Counted from the stretch's first letter, positions 8,589-15,867 are shown. The stretch: 23,984 nucleotides of DNA from Euryarchaeota archaeon UBA91 (GCA_002499705.1 DAMU01000031.1:1-23984); one strand, 5' to 3'. Made by a program: numbers and translations. Notes: a model not told the origin generated them from the letters alone.

Positions 8589-9815
8589 ATGAATCTCGAT
8601 GATGAAGCGATGAATGATATTGACCTTCGTATTGCAATCCTCTCTAGAGGTCCGCGTCTTTACAGCACTAGAAGATTGGTTGAAGAGGCTAAAAAGCGTG
8701 GATTGAACCCTTATGTAGCCGACCCAATGAAGTTCTCCTTATTTGTCGCAGATGGACGAATAGATATCCTTCACAACGGTGAACCGTTCAATTATGATGC
8801 TGTAATTCCTAGGATTGGACATTCGATTACTAAACACGGCGTAGCAGTACTGCGGCACATGGAACAACTGGGTATCTGGACTGCTAATACTGGCTCAGGA
8901 ATTCTCAAAAGTCGGGATAAGCTCCATGCATCACAGATTTTAGCAAGAAATCGTATTCCGGTCCCGCGCACAACCTATGTTCGAGACATTATCGATGTAG
9001 AAACAGCAGTTGACTTTGTTGGAGGATTGCCGGTAGTGATTAAAGTCACTCAAGGCACTCAAGGTCAAGGCGTATTTCTACGACACACCATCCGTGAAGC
9101 ACGCAATCTTGTTCAAGGGCTGTTGCTCACCGGACGTTCGATTTTAATCCAAGAATACATCGCTGAATCTCACGGAAAAGATATCCGCGCCTTGGTAGTG
9201 GGGGACAAGGTGGTTGCAAGTATGCGAAGACGTGCTCGCGGTCGTGAATTCCGTAGCAATTACCATCTGAACGGAACTGTTGAAAACGTCGAGTTGCCAA
9301 AGGAGTTCGAAGAGGCTGCGTGTCGTGCAGCTCGTGTCCTTGGCTTGCATATAGCAGGTGTCGATTTACTCGAATCGACCAACGGGCCACTGGTTTTAGA
9401 AGTCAACTCATCACCTGGTCTCGAAGGGATTGAGAAAGCGAGTGGAGTCAATGTTGCTGGCGAAATTATTGAGTATGTCACCAGTGAAACTGCGTTCTCT
9501 GAAGTTGATCTTGATCAACTGCTTCGAACGGTCCCTGGAGCAGGTGTTCTCTCACTTCAAATTCGTAATCACCCGGTTTTAGTCGGGCAGCCCCTTGCCA
9601 GTTTGTTCAATTCCAATGTCGACATCCCGGTTTTCGCGCTGTCTCGTGACAACAGTTTATTGTGGAATCCAAGTGATGAACTGCAATTACGCTATGAAGA
9701 CGTATTGATTTGTTATGGAGAACTTACAGAATTGAGAAGTTCTCTGCGACAAGCAATGCTCGAAGTGCCGCAACAAGCATTTGACATCCCTTCGTCCGAA
9801 GAAACCAATGCTTAA
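8589..9815 (+). CDS. RimK-family ATP-grasp ligase with C-terminal RCK_C (TrkA-C) domain
   Basis: The RimK family joins glutamate or another amino acid to a carboxyl group of a protein or cofactor using ATP. This protein has the N-terminal RimK fold (IAILSRGPRLYSTRRL), SRDKLHASQIL, the ATP-grasp loop KVTQGTQGQGVFL, IQEYI, DIRALVVGDKVVASM and the metal-binding end VDLLE...LVLEVNSSPGLEGIEKASG. Residues about 316-388 (numbered from 8589) match an RCK_C domain: SLQIRNHPVLVGQPLASL, IPVFALSRD, NPSDELQLRYEDVLICYGE. RCK_C domains bind small ligands in potassium transporters and related proteins. E. coli RimK has about 300 residues and lacks this part. The substrate is not predictable; ribosomal protein S6, F420, methanopterin or a polyglutamate product are family options. 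It begins divergently from the membrane protein genes. Confidence 0.88.
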   Translation: MNLDDEAMNDIDLRIAILSRGPRLYSTRRLVEEAKKRGLNPYVADPMKFSLFVADGRIDILHNGEPFNYDAVIPRIGHSITKHGVAVLRHMEQLGIWTANTGSGILKSRDKLHASQILARNRIPVPRTTYVRDIIDVETAVDFVGGLPVVIKVTQGTQGQGVFLRHTIREARNLVQGLLLTGRSILIQEYIAESHGKDIRALVVGDKVVASMRRRARGREFRSNYHLNGTVENVELPKEFEEAACRAARVLGLHIAGVDLLESTNGPLVLEVNSSPGLEGIEKASGVNVAGEIIEYVTSETAFSEVDLDQLLRTVPGAGVLSLQIRNHPVLVGQPLASLFNSNVDIPVFALSRDNSLLWNPSDELQLRYEDVLICYGELTELRSSLRQAMLEVPQQAFDIPSSEETNA

Positions 9816-9903
9816 CTCGGCGCTGGAATAAAGGTTGATTTCTCGTTTGCTCAATCCGAAGAACGCGCGGTGGTTTGATATGGTAGTCCGTCTTCTTCCC
9901 TTT

Positions 9904-9956
9904 TGCTCTACGGAGCACGGGATGCACATCCGCCTTAGGCGGAGGCGGTGAACGCC
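9904..9956 (+). promoter_or_regulatory. Cluster of three short hairpins in the xerA leader
   Basis: Three perfect inverted repeats follow one another: tgctc/gagca (9904-9917, loop tacg), tccgcc/ggcgga (9929-9943, loop tta) and ggcg/cgcc (9944-9956). The last ends two bases before the first possible xerA ATG at 9958. They may form an RNA structure or termination signal between rimK and xerA, or protein-binding sites. I could not fit them to a tRNA or known RNA. Confidence 0.45.
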
Positions 9957-9957
9957 A

Positions 9958-11052
9958 ATGAATACGCGGAGAAGAGAGGAGCGAACTCGCAAGGCTATGA
10001 GGCCGAGCCAAATGCGGCTCAGTAACGCCTCAGTCGTCCTTCCACCGCGCCTCAACCACATGCAAAATCTACCTTGGTTTGCATGCTACATGCAGACATT
10101 GAAAGCAGAAAATAAATCACCAAATACTCAGAAATCCTATGCAAGTGGATTACGCGCTTTGATTGAAACAACACTTCCTGACGAAAATGTCCTGAGTGAA
10201 AGTGATTATCAGCAGATGACTGTTCTTGAACTTGCAGAAAGAATGGAACCTCTCAACGGAAGAATTGACCGATGGACACACGGACTGTCCGACTTACGTC
10301 CAACGACCTACAACGCGCGCCTTGCAGCTGCCCGCCATTTGCTGAAATGGTTAGGTCATCGCTGGCCAGACCATCTGGTGCGGGCAAGAACCGGAAAGCG
10401 ACTTCCTCGTACACTGAATCGAAGAGAGATGACCATGGTCTTGGATGCTTCTGCAAAAAGCGAAGACCCTGTTGCATCAATCGTAGTCACGATGATGCTT
10501 GATACGGGTTTACGCGTGAGTGAAGTATGTAACCTGGACCGAAACGACATCGATCTTGAAGACGGTTCGGCTCGAGTCTATGGCGGCAAGGGTGACAAAG
10601 ACAGATTGGTTCTGTTCACTCGGCGAACTCTTGACCGTATTCATGCTTGGATTCCAATTCGTGATGCTCGCGTACGCGACGATGACTTCGCTTTCCTCTT
10701 GAATTCGGCAGGACGACGTTTACAACCTCGAGGCGTCCAGCGATTGATGGATTCTCTTGCTCAAGATGCTGGTCTTCCAAAAGGGAAATTGACACCCCAT
10801 GTTTTGCGTCATAATTTTGCAACTGGTTTGTTAGAAAGAGGGGCTGATTTAGTCACAATTCAACGGTTACTCGGCCATTCAAGTATTGCTACAACACGAG
10901 TATATCTTGAGATTTCTGACCAAACCCTACGTGAAGTCTATCATCGAGCGCAAGCAACTCGGGAAACACTTGAAGCGGTTGCCGCGAGAACTGAAGAAGA
11001 CGAGGAACTCGTCGAAACTACGCCTTCAACCAGTTCAATTGGTATTGAGTGA
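9958..11052 (+). CDS. xerA: XerA-type tyrosine recombinase
   Basis: This site-specific recombinase probably resolves chromosome dimers at a dif-like site, as archaeal XerA does. A SAM-like core-binding domain (about 38-135) is followed by the catalytic domain with all active residues: R186 (TGLRVSEVCNL), K211 (GGKGDKDR), H281 and R284 (LTPHVLRHNFATG), H307 (LLGHSSIATT) and nucleophile Y316 (TRVYLEIS). Residues 1-34 are basic and not needed for the fold. Starts at 9997, 10012 or 10060 are possible, and none has a clear Shine-Dalgarno motif at good spacing. The acidic tail after residue 340 is not conserved in the family as far as I know. No phage genes or attachment repeats are nearby, which favours a housekeeping role. 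It ends 1 bp from a convergent gene. Confidence 0.9.
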   Translation: MNTRRREERTRKAMRPSQMRLSNASVVLPPRLNHMQNLPWFACYMQTLKAENKSPNTQKSYASGLRALIETTLPDENVLSESDYQQMTVLELAERMEPLNGRIDRWTHGLSDLRPTTYNARLAAARHLLKWLGHRWPDHLVRARTGKRLPRTLNRREMTMVLDASAKSEDPVASIVVTMMLDTGLRVSEVCNLDRNDIDLEDGSARVYGGKGDKDRLVLFTRRTLDRIHAWIPIRDARVRDDDFAFLLNSAGRRLQPRGVQRLMDSLAQDAGLPKGKLTPHVLRHNFATGLLERGADLVTIQRLLGHSSIATTRVYLEISDQTLREVYHRAQATRETLEAVAARTEEDEELVETTPSTSSIGIE

Positions 11053-11053
11053 A

Positions 11054-11236
11054 TCACTTACTCTTCCGTTTTCGCTTCTTTACAGTCGGGGGGCCTGTCC
11101 ATTCTCGATGAGGGGTTATCTCTTGCCCACTGTGGCCTTCAATCGGGCAAAATTTGCCAGAGCGGCACCTTGAACACTTTTCTTTAGAAGGCGTTTCTAC
11201 GGTTTTTCTCAAACGTCCGTATTTACGCCGAGGCAT
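11054..11236 (-). CDS. Small basic protein with CxxC-x5-C-x4-H motif, putative zinc-binding
   Basis: The 60-residue reading frame fills the space between xerA and the HhH protein gene. It has a basic N-terminus (MPRRKYGRLRK), a central cluster C21-x2-C24, C30 and H35 (KCSRCRSGKFCPIEGH), and a very basic end (KKRKRK). The Cys/His spacing is suitable for one zinc ion, and the basic ends suggest contact with nucleic acid; both are inference. It lies 54 bp downstream of the probable chromatin protein on the same strand. No Shine-Dalgarno motif is seen, so the assignment rests on composition, position and lack of a competing gene. Confidence 0.5.
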   Translation of the reverse strand: MPRRKYGRLRKTVETPSKEKCSRCRSGKFCPIEGHSGQEITPHREWTGPPTVKKRKRKSK

Positions 11237-11290
11237 GGATGGATGTGATACACGACGGTATTCAATGATAGCGCTTTTTGAAGAGCAAAA

Positions 11291-11806
11291 TCACTTTTTC
11301 TTGTTGAACCATGGCATGTCGGAAACGCTGCGTGGAACACGCAGCGTTGAACCTTTGCGGCCATCAGCAGATTTGGAAGATTTGACAGTATGTTTCGCCT
11401 TGGAAACTTTCTCTGAAACTTTCTTCGCTGCTGCTTTCGATTTAGTTGCTGCTTTCTTTGATGCTGATTTTGCAGCAGAAGTCGCTTTCTTCGCCGCCGT
11501 CTTGGATTTTGATGCGGCCTTTTTCGCTGCACCTGCTGATTTCTTAGCGGTTGTTTTGGTTGCAGTCTTTGCTTTTGATGCTGCTTTTTTCGCTGCTCCG
11601 GATGCTTTGTCAGCGGCTTTAGCAGCAGCGCTGACTTTCTTAGCAACCGCTGCACTGAGACCTGCATCTTGGAGTTTTTTAGAGCCGGCTGAGGCTACTT
11701 TTGATACAGTATCGATTTTTGCACTGATCAATTTTTTTGCTGTCGCTGCCCCAATTCCTGGGAGTGCAGTTAACTTTTCAATTTTCGAATTACCCTTTGC
11801 AGCCAT
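11291..11806 (-). CDS. Probable chromatin protein: helix-hairpin-helix domain plus Lys/Ala-rich H1-like tail
   Basis: The protein has 171 residues from the ATG at 11804-11806, which has GGTGA four bases upstream. A TTG 63 bases earlier is possible but unlikely. Residues 8-60 form a helix-hairpin-helix DNA-binding domain with the signature LPGIGAATAKKL at 15-26. Residues 60-145 are almost only Lys, Ala, Ser and Thr, with repeated AAKKAASK units at 71-78 and 93-100, like eukaryotic histone H1 tails and bacterial HctA or AlgP-type tails. The C-terminus ends MPWFNKKK. It should bind DNA without sequence preference and bend or compact it, as a nucleoid protein. No histone or HTa-like gene is in the window. 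The divergent partner at 11908 is of unknown function. Confidence 0.82.
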   Translation of the reverse strand: MAAKGNSKIEKLTALPGIGAATAKKLISAKIDTVSKVASAGSKKLQDAGLSAAVAKKVSAAAKAADKASGAAKKAASKAKTATKTTAKKSAGAAKKAASKSKTAAKKATSAAKSASKKAATKSKAAAKKVSEKVSKAKHTVKSSKSADGRKGSTLRVPRSVSDMPWFNKKK

Positions 11807-11907
11807 TGGCTCACCGAACAGCCCATGCGGATGGAACACATCAATTCTTCTCTTGACTCGATTTGACAAGGGGTTGACTTGATGAAGTTAGAAGCAACCC
11901 GTTCAAC

Positions 11908-12774
11908 ATGGGCAACCAAGAGTATGGCGAAAGCGTGCTTGTGGTCTATGCCCAAGTTGGAAAAGCAAAAGCGAACCATCGTGTAGAGAACGATACGCAG
12001 TTTTTGAGGCCAAAATCGTTTAGCTTACCGAGTAAAGTTGTCTATCTTGGAGATGTGGCGACCAACACTCTTGCGTATCTTGAACATCCAGAAACACCCT
12101 TTTTCTCAAACCCCCCTCAATTCAATGAACAAAAATGGAAATTTAGAACCCAAAGTGGTGGACTTCATGTTTCGATTTCTTCCGATTCTTATTGGGGCTT
12201 TGGGCTGTTTAATTCAGGCTATTTGAATCGAATCGAACTCAAAGGCCATCCTCGAGCGTTCACTCGACTTTTGTTCGACCTCTCCGCCTCATTAGGGCAC
12301 AAACCATGGGAATTCTCACACCAATCCTCGGCTATCAAATACTTGTCCAAACAAGCTGATGTGGTCACTCTTGAGTCGAATGAAAAAGCCTGGAAGCAAG
12401 CTTTTGAGACAGCCCGCTCAATGTTTGAAGAACAGATATTCGCAGTTCAAGAAAAAGGGGATGCGGTTGAAAAACGTGTAAAAAAAGCGAGTGATTCAGA
12501 CGAATGGAGCGTTGCTCAAGCAGAAACAGCACTGGAAAATGCACGCTTTGATTTAGATATCGCCAAAGGCGCACTTGCTGATGAAAATGCTCCGGGATTT
12601 GAACGTGCTCTTGCACGTGCTGAAGCATATTTTATCGAAGCAGACCCCGACATTGCTAATGAACAAATGAACAATGGAGAGTATATCTCGCCTCAAGGAC
12701 AAATACTTGACAAAGATGATGATACGGGAGAAGTTTTGTTTGTTGATTTGACTTCAAATGAAGAAGAAGAGTAG
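11908..12774 (+). CDS. Conserved-looking protein of unknown function
   Basis: The 288-residue protein is soluble, with no signal peptide or membrane helix. The N-terminal half looks like mixed alpha/beta (VVYAQVGKAKAN, SKVVYLGDV, KWKFRTQSGGLHVSIS, YWGFGLFNSGYLN). Residues about 155-240 are helical and charged and could form a coiled-coil hairpin. The C-terminus is acidic (DDDTGEVLFVDLTSNEEEE). I do not recognise a family. The ATG at 11908 has no Shine-Dalgarno motif, so leaderless translation is possible. It is divergent from the HhH chromatin protein across 101 bp and is followed after 56 bp by the Sec61-beta gene on the same strand. Confidence 0.72.
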   Translation: MGNQEYGESVLVVYAQVGKAKANHRVENDTQFLRPKSFSLPSKVVYLGDVATNTLAYLEHPETPFFSNPPQFNEQKWKFRTQSGGLHVSISSDSYWGFGLFNSGYLNRIELKGHPRAFTRLLFDLSASLGHKPWEFSHQSSAIKYLSKQADVVTLESNEKAWKQAFETARSMFEEQIFAVQEKGDAVEKRVKKASDSDEWSVAQAETALENARFDLDIAKGALADENAPGFERALARAEAYFIEADPDIANEQMNNGEYISPQGQILDKDDDTGEVLFVDLTSNEEEE

Positions 12775-12830
12775 ATTTCTTGGCCGCGTCGCGTTGATAA
12801 AGGGGTGGCAACTCGCACAGATTGGTCCAC

Positions 12831-13022
12831 ATGGCTTCAAAGAAGAAATCCGACGGTAGCGGTATTCAACAGGCTGCAGGTCTTATTCGATATTTCGACG
12901 AAGAATCAGAAGATGCTTGGAAGATTACTCCTTTCCAAGTGTATGCAGCATGTATCGGTGTTGGTACATTCTTTTACCTTGTTAATCAAGGCGTTATTTC
13001 ATGGATTCTCAACCTGTTTTGA
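12831..13022 (+). CDS. secG: Preprotein translocase subunit Sec61-beta (SecG)
   Basis: This is the small beta subunit of the archaeal SecYE-beta protein-conducting channel in the membrane. The 63-residue protein shows the family layout: a short Lys/Ser/Gly-rich cytoplasmic start (MASKKKSDGSG), the conserved AAGLIRYFDEE motif, KITPFQVY, and one C-terminal transmembrane helix at about 36-56. The ATG at 12831 gives the usual length; a TTG nine bases earlier would add three residues and is rejected. Genes for this subunit are often alone, as here. It ends 7 bp from a convergent gene. Confidence 0.9.
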   Translation: MASKKKSDGSGIQQAAGLIRYFDEESEDAWKITPFQVYAACIGVGTFFYLVNQGVISWILNLF

Positions 13023-13029
13023 AGGAATT

Positions 13030-13386
13030 TCAAATCGGTTGAATCATAATGATTCTGTTTTCTTTCTGCGCCATGCATTGTGCAACTTTCATTGCGGTTC
13101 GCATGTCAGTAGTTCCACCAATCACTTTCTGACCTTCTGCATCATGAAGAATAAGTTTGTGAGTAAGATTGTAGAGAACACCTTCTTCGATCCGCTCGAA
13201 AACCCAGTGTTCGTTTTCGATTCGAACCATTGCAGGAATTTCAACCATCGGGCCCATTTCAGAGCCAATGACTTGAGTGCGGGATTTTAATCCTTGAAGA
13301 TCTCGAACTGGACTCCAGTTTCGCCGACGGATCGGTGCATGTATTCGCTTCTTTTTGTCAACGCCTTCTCTAAATGCTCTGCTCAT
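13030..13386 (-). CDS. Small protein of unknown function
   Basis: The 118-residue soluble protein has a basic N-terminus (MSRAFREGVDKKKRIHAPIRRRNW), a beta-rich middle (VEIPAMVRIENEHWVFERIEEGVLY) and ends with a helix and strand (MRTAMKVAQCMAQ, RIIMIQPI). I see no catalytic or metal motif and do not recognise the family. Similar composition on the overlapping strand gives only a low-complexity frame, so this strand is preferred. A perfect 18-bp inverted repeat lies 15 bp upstream of its ATG and could control it. Confidence 0.65.
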   Translation of the reverse strand: MSRAFREGVDKKKRIHAPIRRRNWSPVRDLQGLKSRTQVIGSEMGPMVEIPAMVRIENEHWVFERIEEGVLYNLTHKLILHDAEGQKVIGGTTDMRTAMKVAQCMAQKENRIIMIQPI

Positions 13387-13401
13387 GAGGGTCCCATCCC
13401 T

Positions 13402-13419
13402 TGAAGTCGCTCGACTTCA
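13402..13419. promoter_or_regulatory. 18-bp inverted repeat, possible operator or hairpin
   Basis: tgaagtcg and cgacttca are perfect reverse complements separated by two bases. The repeat lies in the 206-bp divergent region between the small unknown gene (starting 13386) and gcvH (starting 13593), close to the former. A dimeric regulator site or a hairpin in the leader would both fit. Confidence 0.45.
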
Positions 13420-13592
13420 GCACGAAGCGAACTCGGACCGCTAATAAGAACCGCGACGCGAACAGTGGGCGAAAAGGTGATTTGGGGATTCATTCAAGTC
13501 AGTCACCTCTCATGATTGCAAAGATTTGACGAAAGTTCTCAATCGGTGGTTTCATCAAATGCCGACGATTCGACAAATCGGAGACGGACGAA

Positions 13593-13976
13593 ATGAGCGA
13601 AATTCCAGAAGGGCAATATTACACCAAAGAGCACGAATGGTTACGCGTAGAAGGCAATGAAGTGGTCATCGGAATTACCGACCACGCACAACATGCATTA
13701 ACTGATATTGTCTATATTGAACTCCCTGGCGAAGGGGAAACTCTTGGCGATATGGATGAGTTTGCTATTGTTGAATCTGTCAAATCTGCCTCACCTATTT
13801 TCGCACCCTTCGCTGGCGAAATTACCGCTGTTAACGATGCATTAGAAGACACGCCGGAACTGATGAACTCAGACCCCTATGGAGAAGGGTGGATCGTAAA
13901 GATGGTGTTGGAAGACCCCAGTGCCGTTTCCTCATTGATGGATGCAGCCGGTTACAAAGCTGAGATTGGCGAGTGA
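13593..13976 (+). CDS. gcvH: Glycine cleavage system H protein
   Basis: GcvH carries the lipoyl arm that shuttles the aminomethyl group between the P, T and L proteins during glycine breakdown. The 127-residue protein has the full family pattern: YYTKEHEWLRVEG, VVIGITDHAQHALTDIVYIELP, the lipoyl site ESVKSAS with K64, and PELMNSDPYGEGWIVKM. A GGAG motif at 13580-13583 supports the ATG. The other cleavage-system genes are not in the window. Its stop codon overlaps the GTG start of the RNase H gene. Confidence 0.95.
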   Translation: MSEIPEGQYYTKEHEWLRVEGNEVVIGITDHAQHALTDIVYIELPGEGETLGDMDEFAIVESVKSASPIFAPFAGEITAVNDALEDTPELMNSDPYGEGWIVKMVLEDPSAVSSLMDAAGYKAEIGE

Positions 13977-14518
13977 AAGGCGTGTCTGAGCGCAAATGGA
14001 GCCTCTATGTTGATGGCTCTTGCTTAGGGAATCAAAATGTCGATGCTGATACGCCTGCAGCTTGGGCTGTCGTCGTAGTAACAGGAGATAACGGCCTTGG
14101 GAAAGGGAATGGCGAACTTCATGAAGAGTTTTCAGATGTCGTTGTGACCGATGAGCTTCACGAGAATTACATCGGTGCGGAAGTAGGTTCGAACAATACG
14201 GCTGAACTTTCAGGTTTTGCAGCAGCCTTACGTTGGCTTTTGGTCGAGGGTGGGCAAGATCACGCAGTGATTCGTGCAGATTCGCAGTATGCTGGTAATT
14301 TGGCGTGCGGTGCTTGGAAAGCGAAAGCAAATCGTGAGTTAGTCGCTCATGTTCAATCGCTGTGGGATACTGTAGCAGAACTACGAAGCCTTAGTTGGGA
14401 GCATGTTCGAGCACACCGCGGACACAGGTGGAATGAGCGAGCAGACCATCTCGCCCTCCGTAAAGCACAGGGAGAACTTCCAGTGCCGCTTACCTTTTGG
14501 AAACCAGGACAGCGTTAG
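13973..14518 (+). CDS. rnhA: Ribonuclease HI
   Basis: The enzyme cuts the RNA strand of RNA/DNA hybrids. The 181-residue protein has the four metal-binding acids of the type 1 fold: D14 (LYVDGSC), E78 (SNNTAELSGFAAALR), D103 (IRADSQYA) and D158 (NERADHLA), plus the loop histidine H148 (VRAHRGH). A longer-than-usual segment (about 30-70) lies between the first strand and the NNTAE helix. The GTG at 13973 overlaps the gcvH stop as GTGA, indicating coupled translation; a GTG at 13982 is an equally possible start. The last four bases overlap the 3' end of the convergent galU-like gene. Confidence 0.9.
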   Translation: MKGVSERKWSLYVDGSCLGNQNVDADTPAAWAVVVVTGDNGLGKGNGELHEEFSDVVVTDELHENYIGAEVGSNNTAELSGFAAALRWLLVEGGQDHAVIRADSQYAGNLACGAWKAKANRELVAHVQSLWDTVAELRSLSWEHVRAHRGHRWNERADHLALRKAQGELPVPLTFWKPGQR

Positions 14519-15381
14519 TCTTGAGCAAGGCGCTCTTTCAGCCATGCTGAAAATGGCTCGGATAAATCGCTGCGGCGAAGCGCATGGTCGACTTGCGCTT
14601 GGAGCCAAGGCAGTGGCTTACCAGAGTCATACCATTGAAACTCAGACAGTTCAACACCTATGAGGCCGTCATTTTGCATCCAATGTTGCTGAACGACAAT
14701 TGATTGAAGTTCACCGTAGGTCTCAACATCATAGGTTTTCAACAGCGCTTTACAATCAGAGGTGAACAAATATCTTCCACAAAGAACGAGGTTTGATGGA
14801 GCGTCGTCGGAAGTAGGTTTCTCAACGATTTCAAGGATTCTTTCTCCATCTTGGCGTACTACGCCGTAGTTGTGAACCTCTTCGGGGGAAACTTCGAGTA
14901 AGCCCACGCAAGGAAGGCCATTTTGTTTGAAATTTTCAACGAGTTGCAAACTCGCTTTCGAAGGGGAAAAAGAATTTGGCGAGGTGTGTTGGTCAAGCAG
15001 AATATTATCGCCAAGAAGAACGAGGAAAGGACCGCTGATGTCGTCTAAAGCGCATTCAATTGCGTTTCCAAGACCCAGTGGTTCATGTTGAATATGGACA
15101 TGAACCTCGACGTCTGCGAAAGGTGAGAGAAGTTGCAAGTCAAGTTCAGGACGTTTTGAGTGAAGCCATGCATGGTCACCAAGCAACCCAGTCAAATCTT
15201 TTCGAGGTGATGAAATGATGTGGAGTCGACGCACGCCCGCTGCGACCGCTTCGCGAGCAAGATGGTGCAAGGCAGGTATATCGACAAGCGGCAGGGCTTC
15301 TTTAGGAACTGATGCACTGGTTGGGAGCATTCGAGTGCCAAGCCCACCTGCAACCAGTAATGCGTCTTCAACCGCCGCCAT
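14515..15381 (-). CDS. galU: UTP-glucose-1-phosphate uridylyltransferase-like nucleotidyltransferase
   Basis: GalU-type enzymes make UDP-glucose from UTP and glucose 1-phosphate for glycan and glycolipid synthesis. The protein opens with ALLVAGGLGTRMLPTSASVP and KEALPLVDIPALHHLAREAV, the nucleotide-binding and sugar-phosphate motifs of the family. It continues with EPLGLGNAIECAL, FLVLLGDNIL, YGVVRQ, IVEKPTSDDAPSNLVLCGRYLF and WYDSGKPL. The length of 288 residues is normal. The ATG at 15379-15381 has an AGGTC motif upstream; an in-frame GTG at 15432 is possible but would almost reach the divergent gene. Specificity for another sugar phosphate, such as dTDP-glucose synthesis, cannot be excluded. 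No other glycan genes are adjacent. Confidence 0.87.
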   Translation of the reverse strand: MAAVEDALLVAGGLGTRMLPTSASVPKEALPLVDIPALHHLAREAVAAGVRRLHIISSPRKDLTGLLGDHAWLHSKRPELDLQLLSPFADVEVHVHIQHEPLGLGNAIECALDDISGPFLVLLGDNILLDQHTSPNSFSPSKASLQLVENFKQNGLPCVGLLEVSPEEVHNYGVVRQDGERILEIVEKPTSDDAPSNLVLCGRYLFTSDCKALLKTYDVETYGELQSIVVQQHWMQNDGLIGVELSEFQWYDSGKPLPWLQAQVDHALRRSDLSEPFSAWLKERLAQD

Positions 15382-15433
15382 GAGACCTGCTGGATGGCGT
15401 AGGCTTTCAAGCGTCGCCCATCTGCGTAACACT

Positions 15434-15856
15434 ATGGGCAGAACTCTTGAGTGGCGTTGGTTCGCCCTTGCAGGTGTGATCTTAGTGGCTCAATCCTTCG
15501 TGGACATCACTCCCGGAGGCCCTTGGAACTCACGCTCCTTCTCAAGAGGTTTAGTCGGTTTAGTTGGTCTAATGTGCTTCTACATCGCTTGGTTTCGATG
15601 GGCTTTTGATAGGAAAGGTGTGGCGCCGACAACAAATTTATGGAAAACTCCTGAAGAAACTTGGAGAAACGTTTTGCTGTTTGGTCTAAGTTGCTTACTC
15701 ATTGTAAAAATCACCGTTTGGCTAGAATATTCCGAATGGTTCCCTGAACCGACTGGAATGATTTTGACGTTGATTGGATGCTTAGTTATCCTCAATGCCT
15801 TGTATGTCGGACTCGTCACTGTCGGCCCATTAGCGGCTTCGTCTGAAGAAGAATAA
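15434..15856 (+). CDS. Small four-helix membrane protein of unknown function
   Basis: The protein has 140 residues from the ATG at 15434 with four predicted transmembrane helices at about 9-25, 38-57, 79-97 and 107-131. It has short loops (GGPWNSRSFSRG, TNLWKTPEETWRN) and an acidic end (SSEEE). The frame is open much further upstream, but that part is antisense to the galU-like gene and is not counted. No conserved motif is recognised. It is divergent from galU across 52 bp and converges on the next gene with 11 bp between stops. Confidence 0.7.
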   Translation: MGRTLEWRWFALAGVILVAQSFVDITPGGPWNSRSFSRGLVGLVGLMCFYIAWFRWAFDRKGVAPTTNLWKTPEETWRNVLLFGLSCLLIVKITVWLEYSEWFPEPTGMILTLIGCLVILNALYVGLVTVGPLAASSEEE

Positions 15857-15867
15857 ACCCAAACTCG

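Noticed and set aside
9868..9943. tRNA-like stretch with a D-loop-like ggtggtttgatatggtag and nearby hairpins
   Set aside because: No acceptor stem, no GTTC T-loop and no correctly spaced anticodon arm can be formed on either strand.
9958..11052. Integrase of a mobile element or prophage
   Set aside because: The protein fits archaeal XerA, flanking genes are housekeeping, and no direct repeats, tRNA target or phage genes are present.
11154..11882. 242-residue plus-strand frame rich in Phe, Ala and Asp
   Set aside because: It is the antisense of the Lys/Ala-rich tail of the HhH protein. The minus strand has the recognisable HhH domain.
12805..13290. 161-residue plus-strand frame across the Sec61-beta gene
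   Set aside because: It is out of frame with the recognised Sec61-beta protein and antisense to the 118-residue gene, with no family features.
13475..13508. aggtga/tcacct inverted repeat in the gcvH upstream region
   Set aside because: Six-base arms with a 22-base loop are expected by chance in a region this long.
15215..15433. Long N-terminal extension of the four-helix membrane protein
   Set aside because: The stretch is antisense to galU codons, Ser/Arg/Ala-rich and shadow-like. The ATG at 15434 gives a clean membrane protein.
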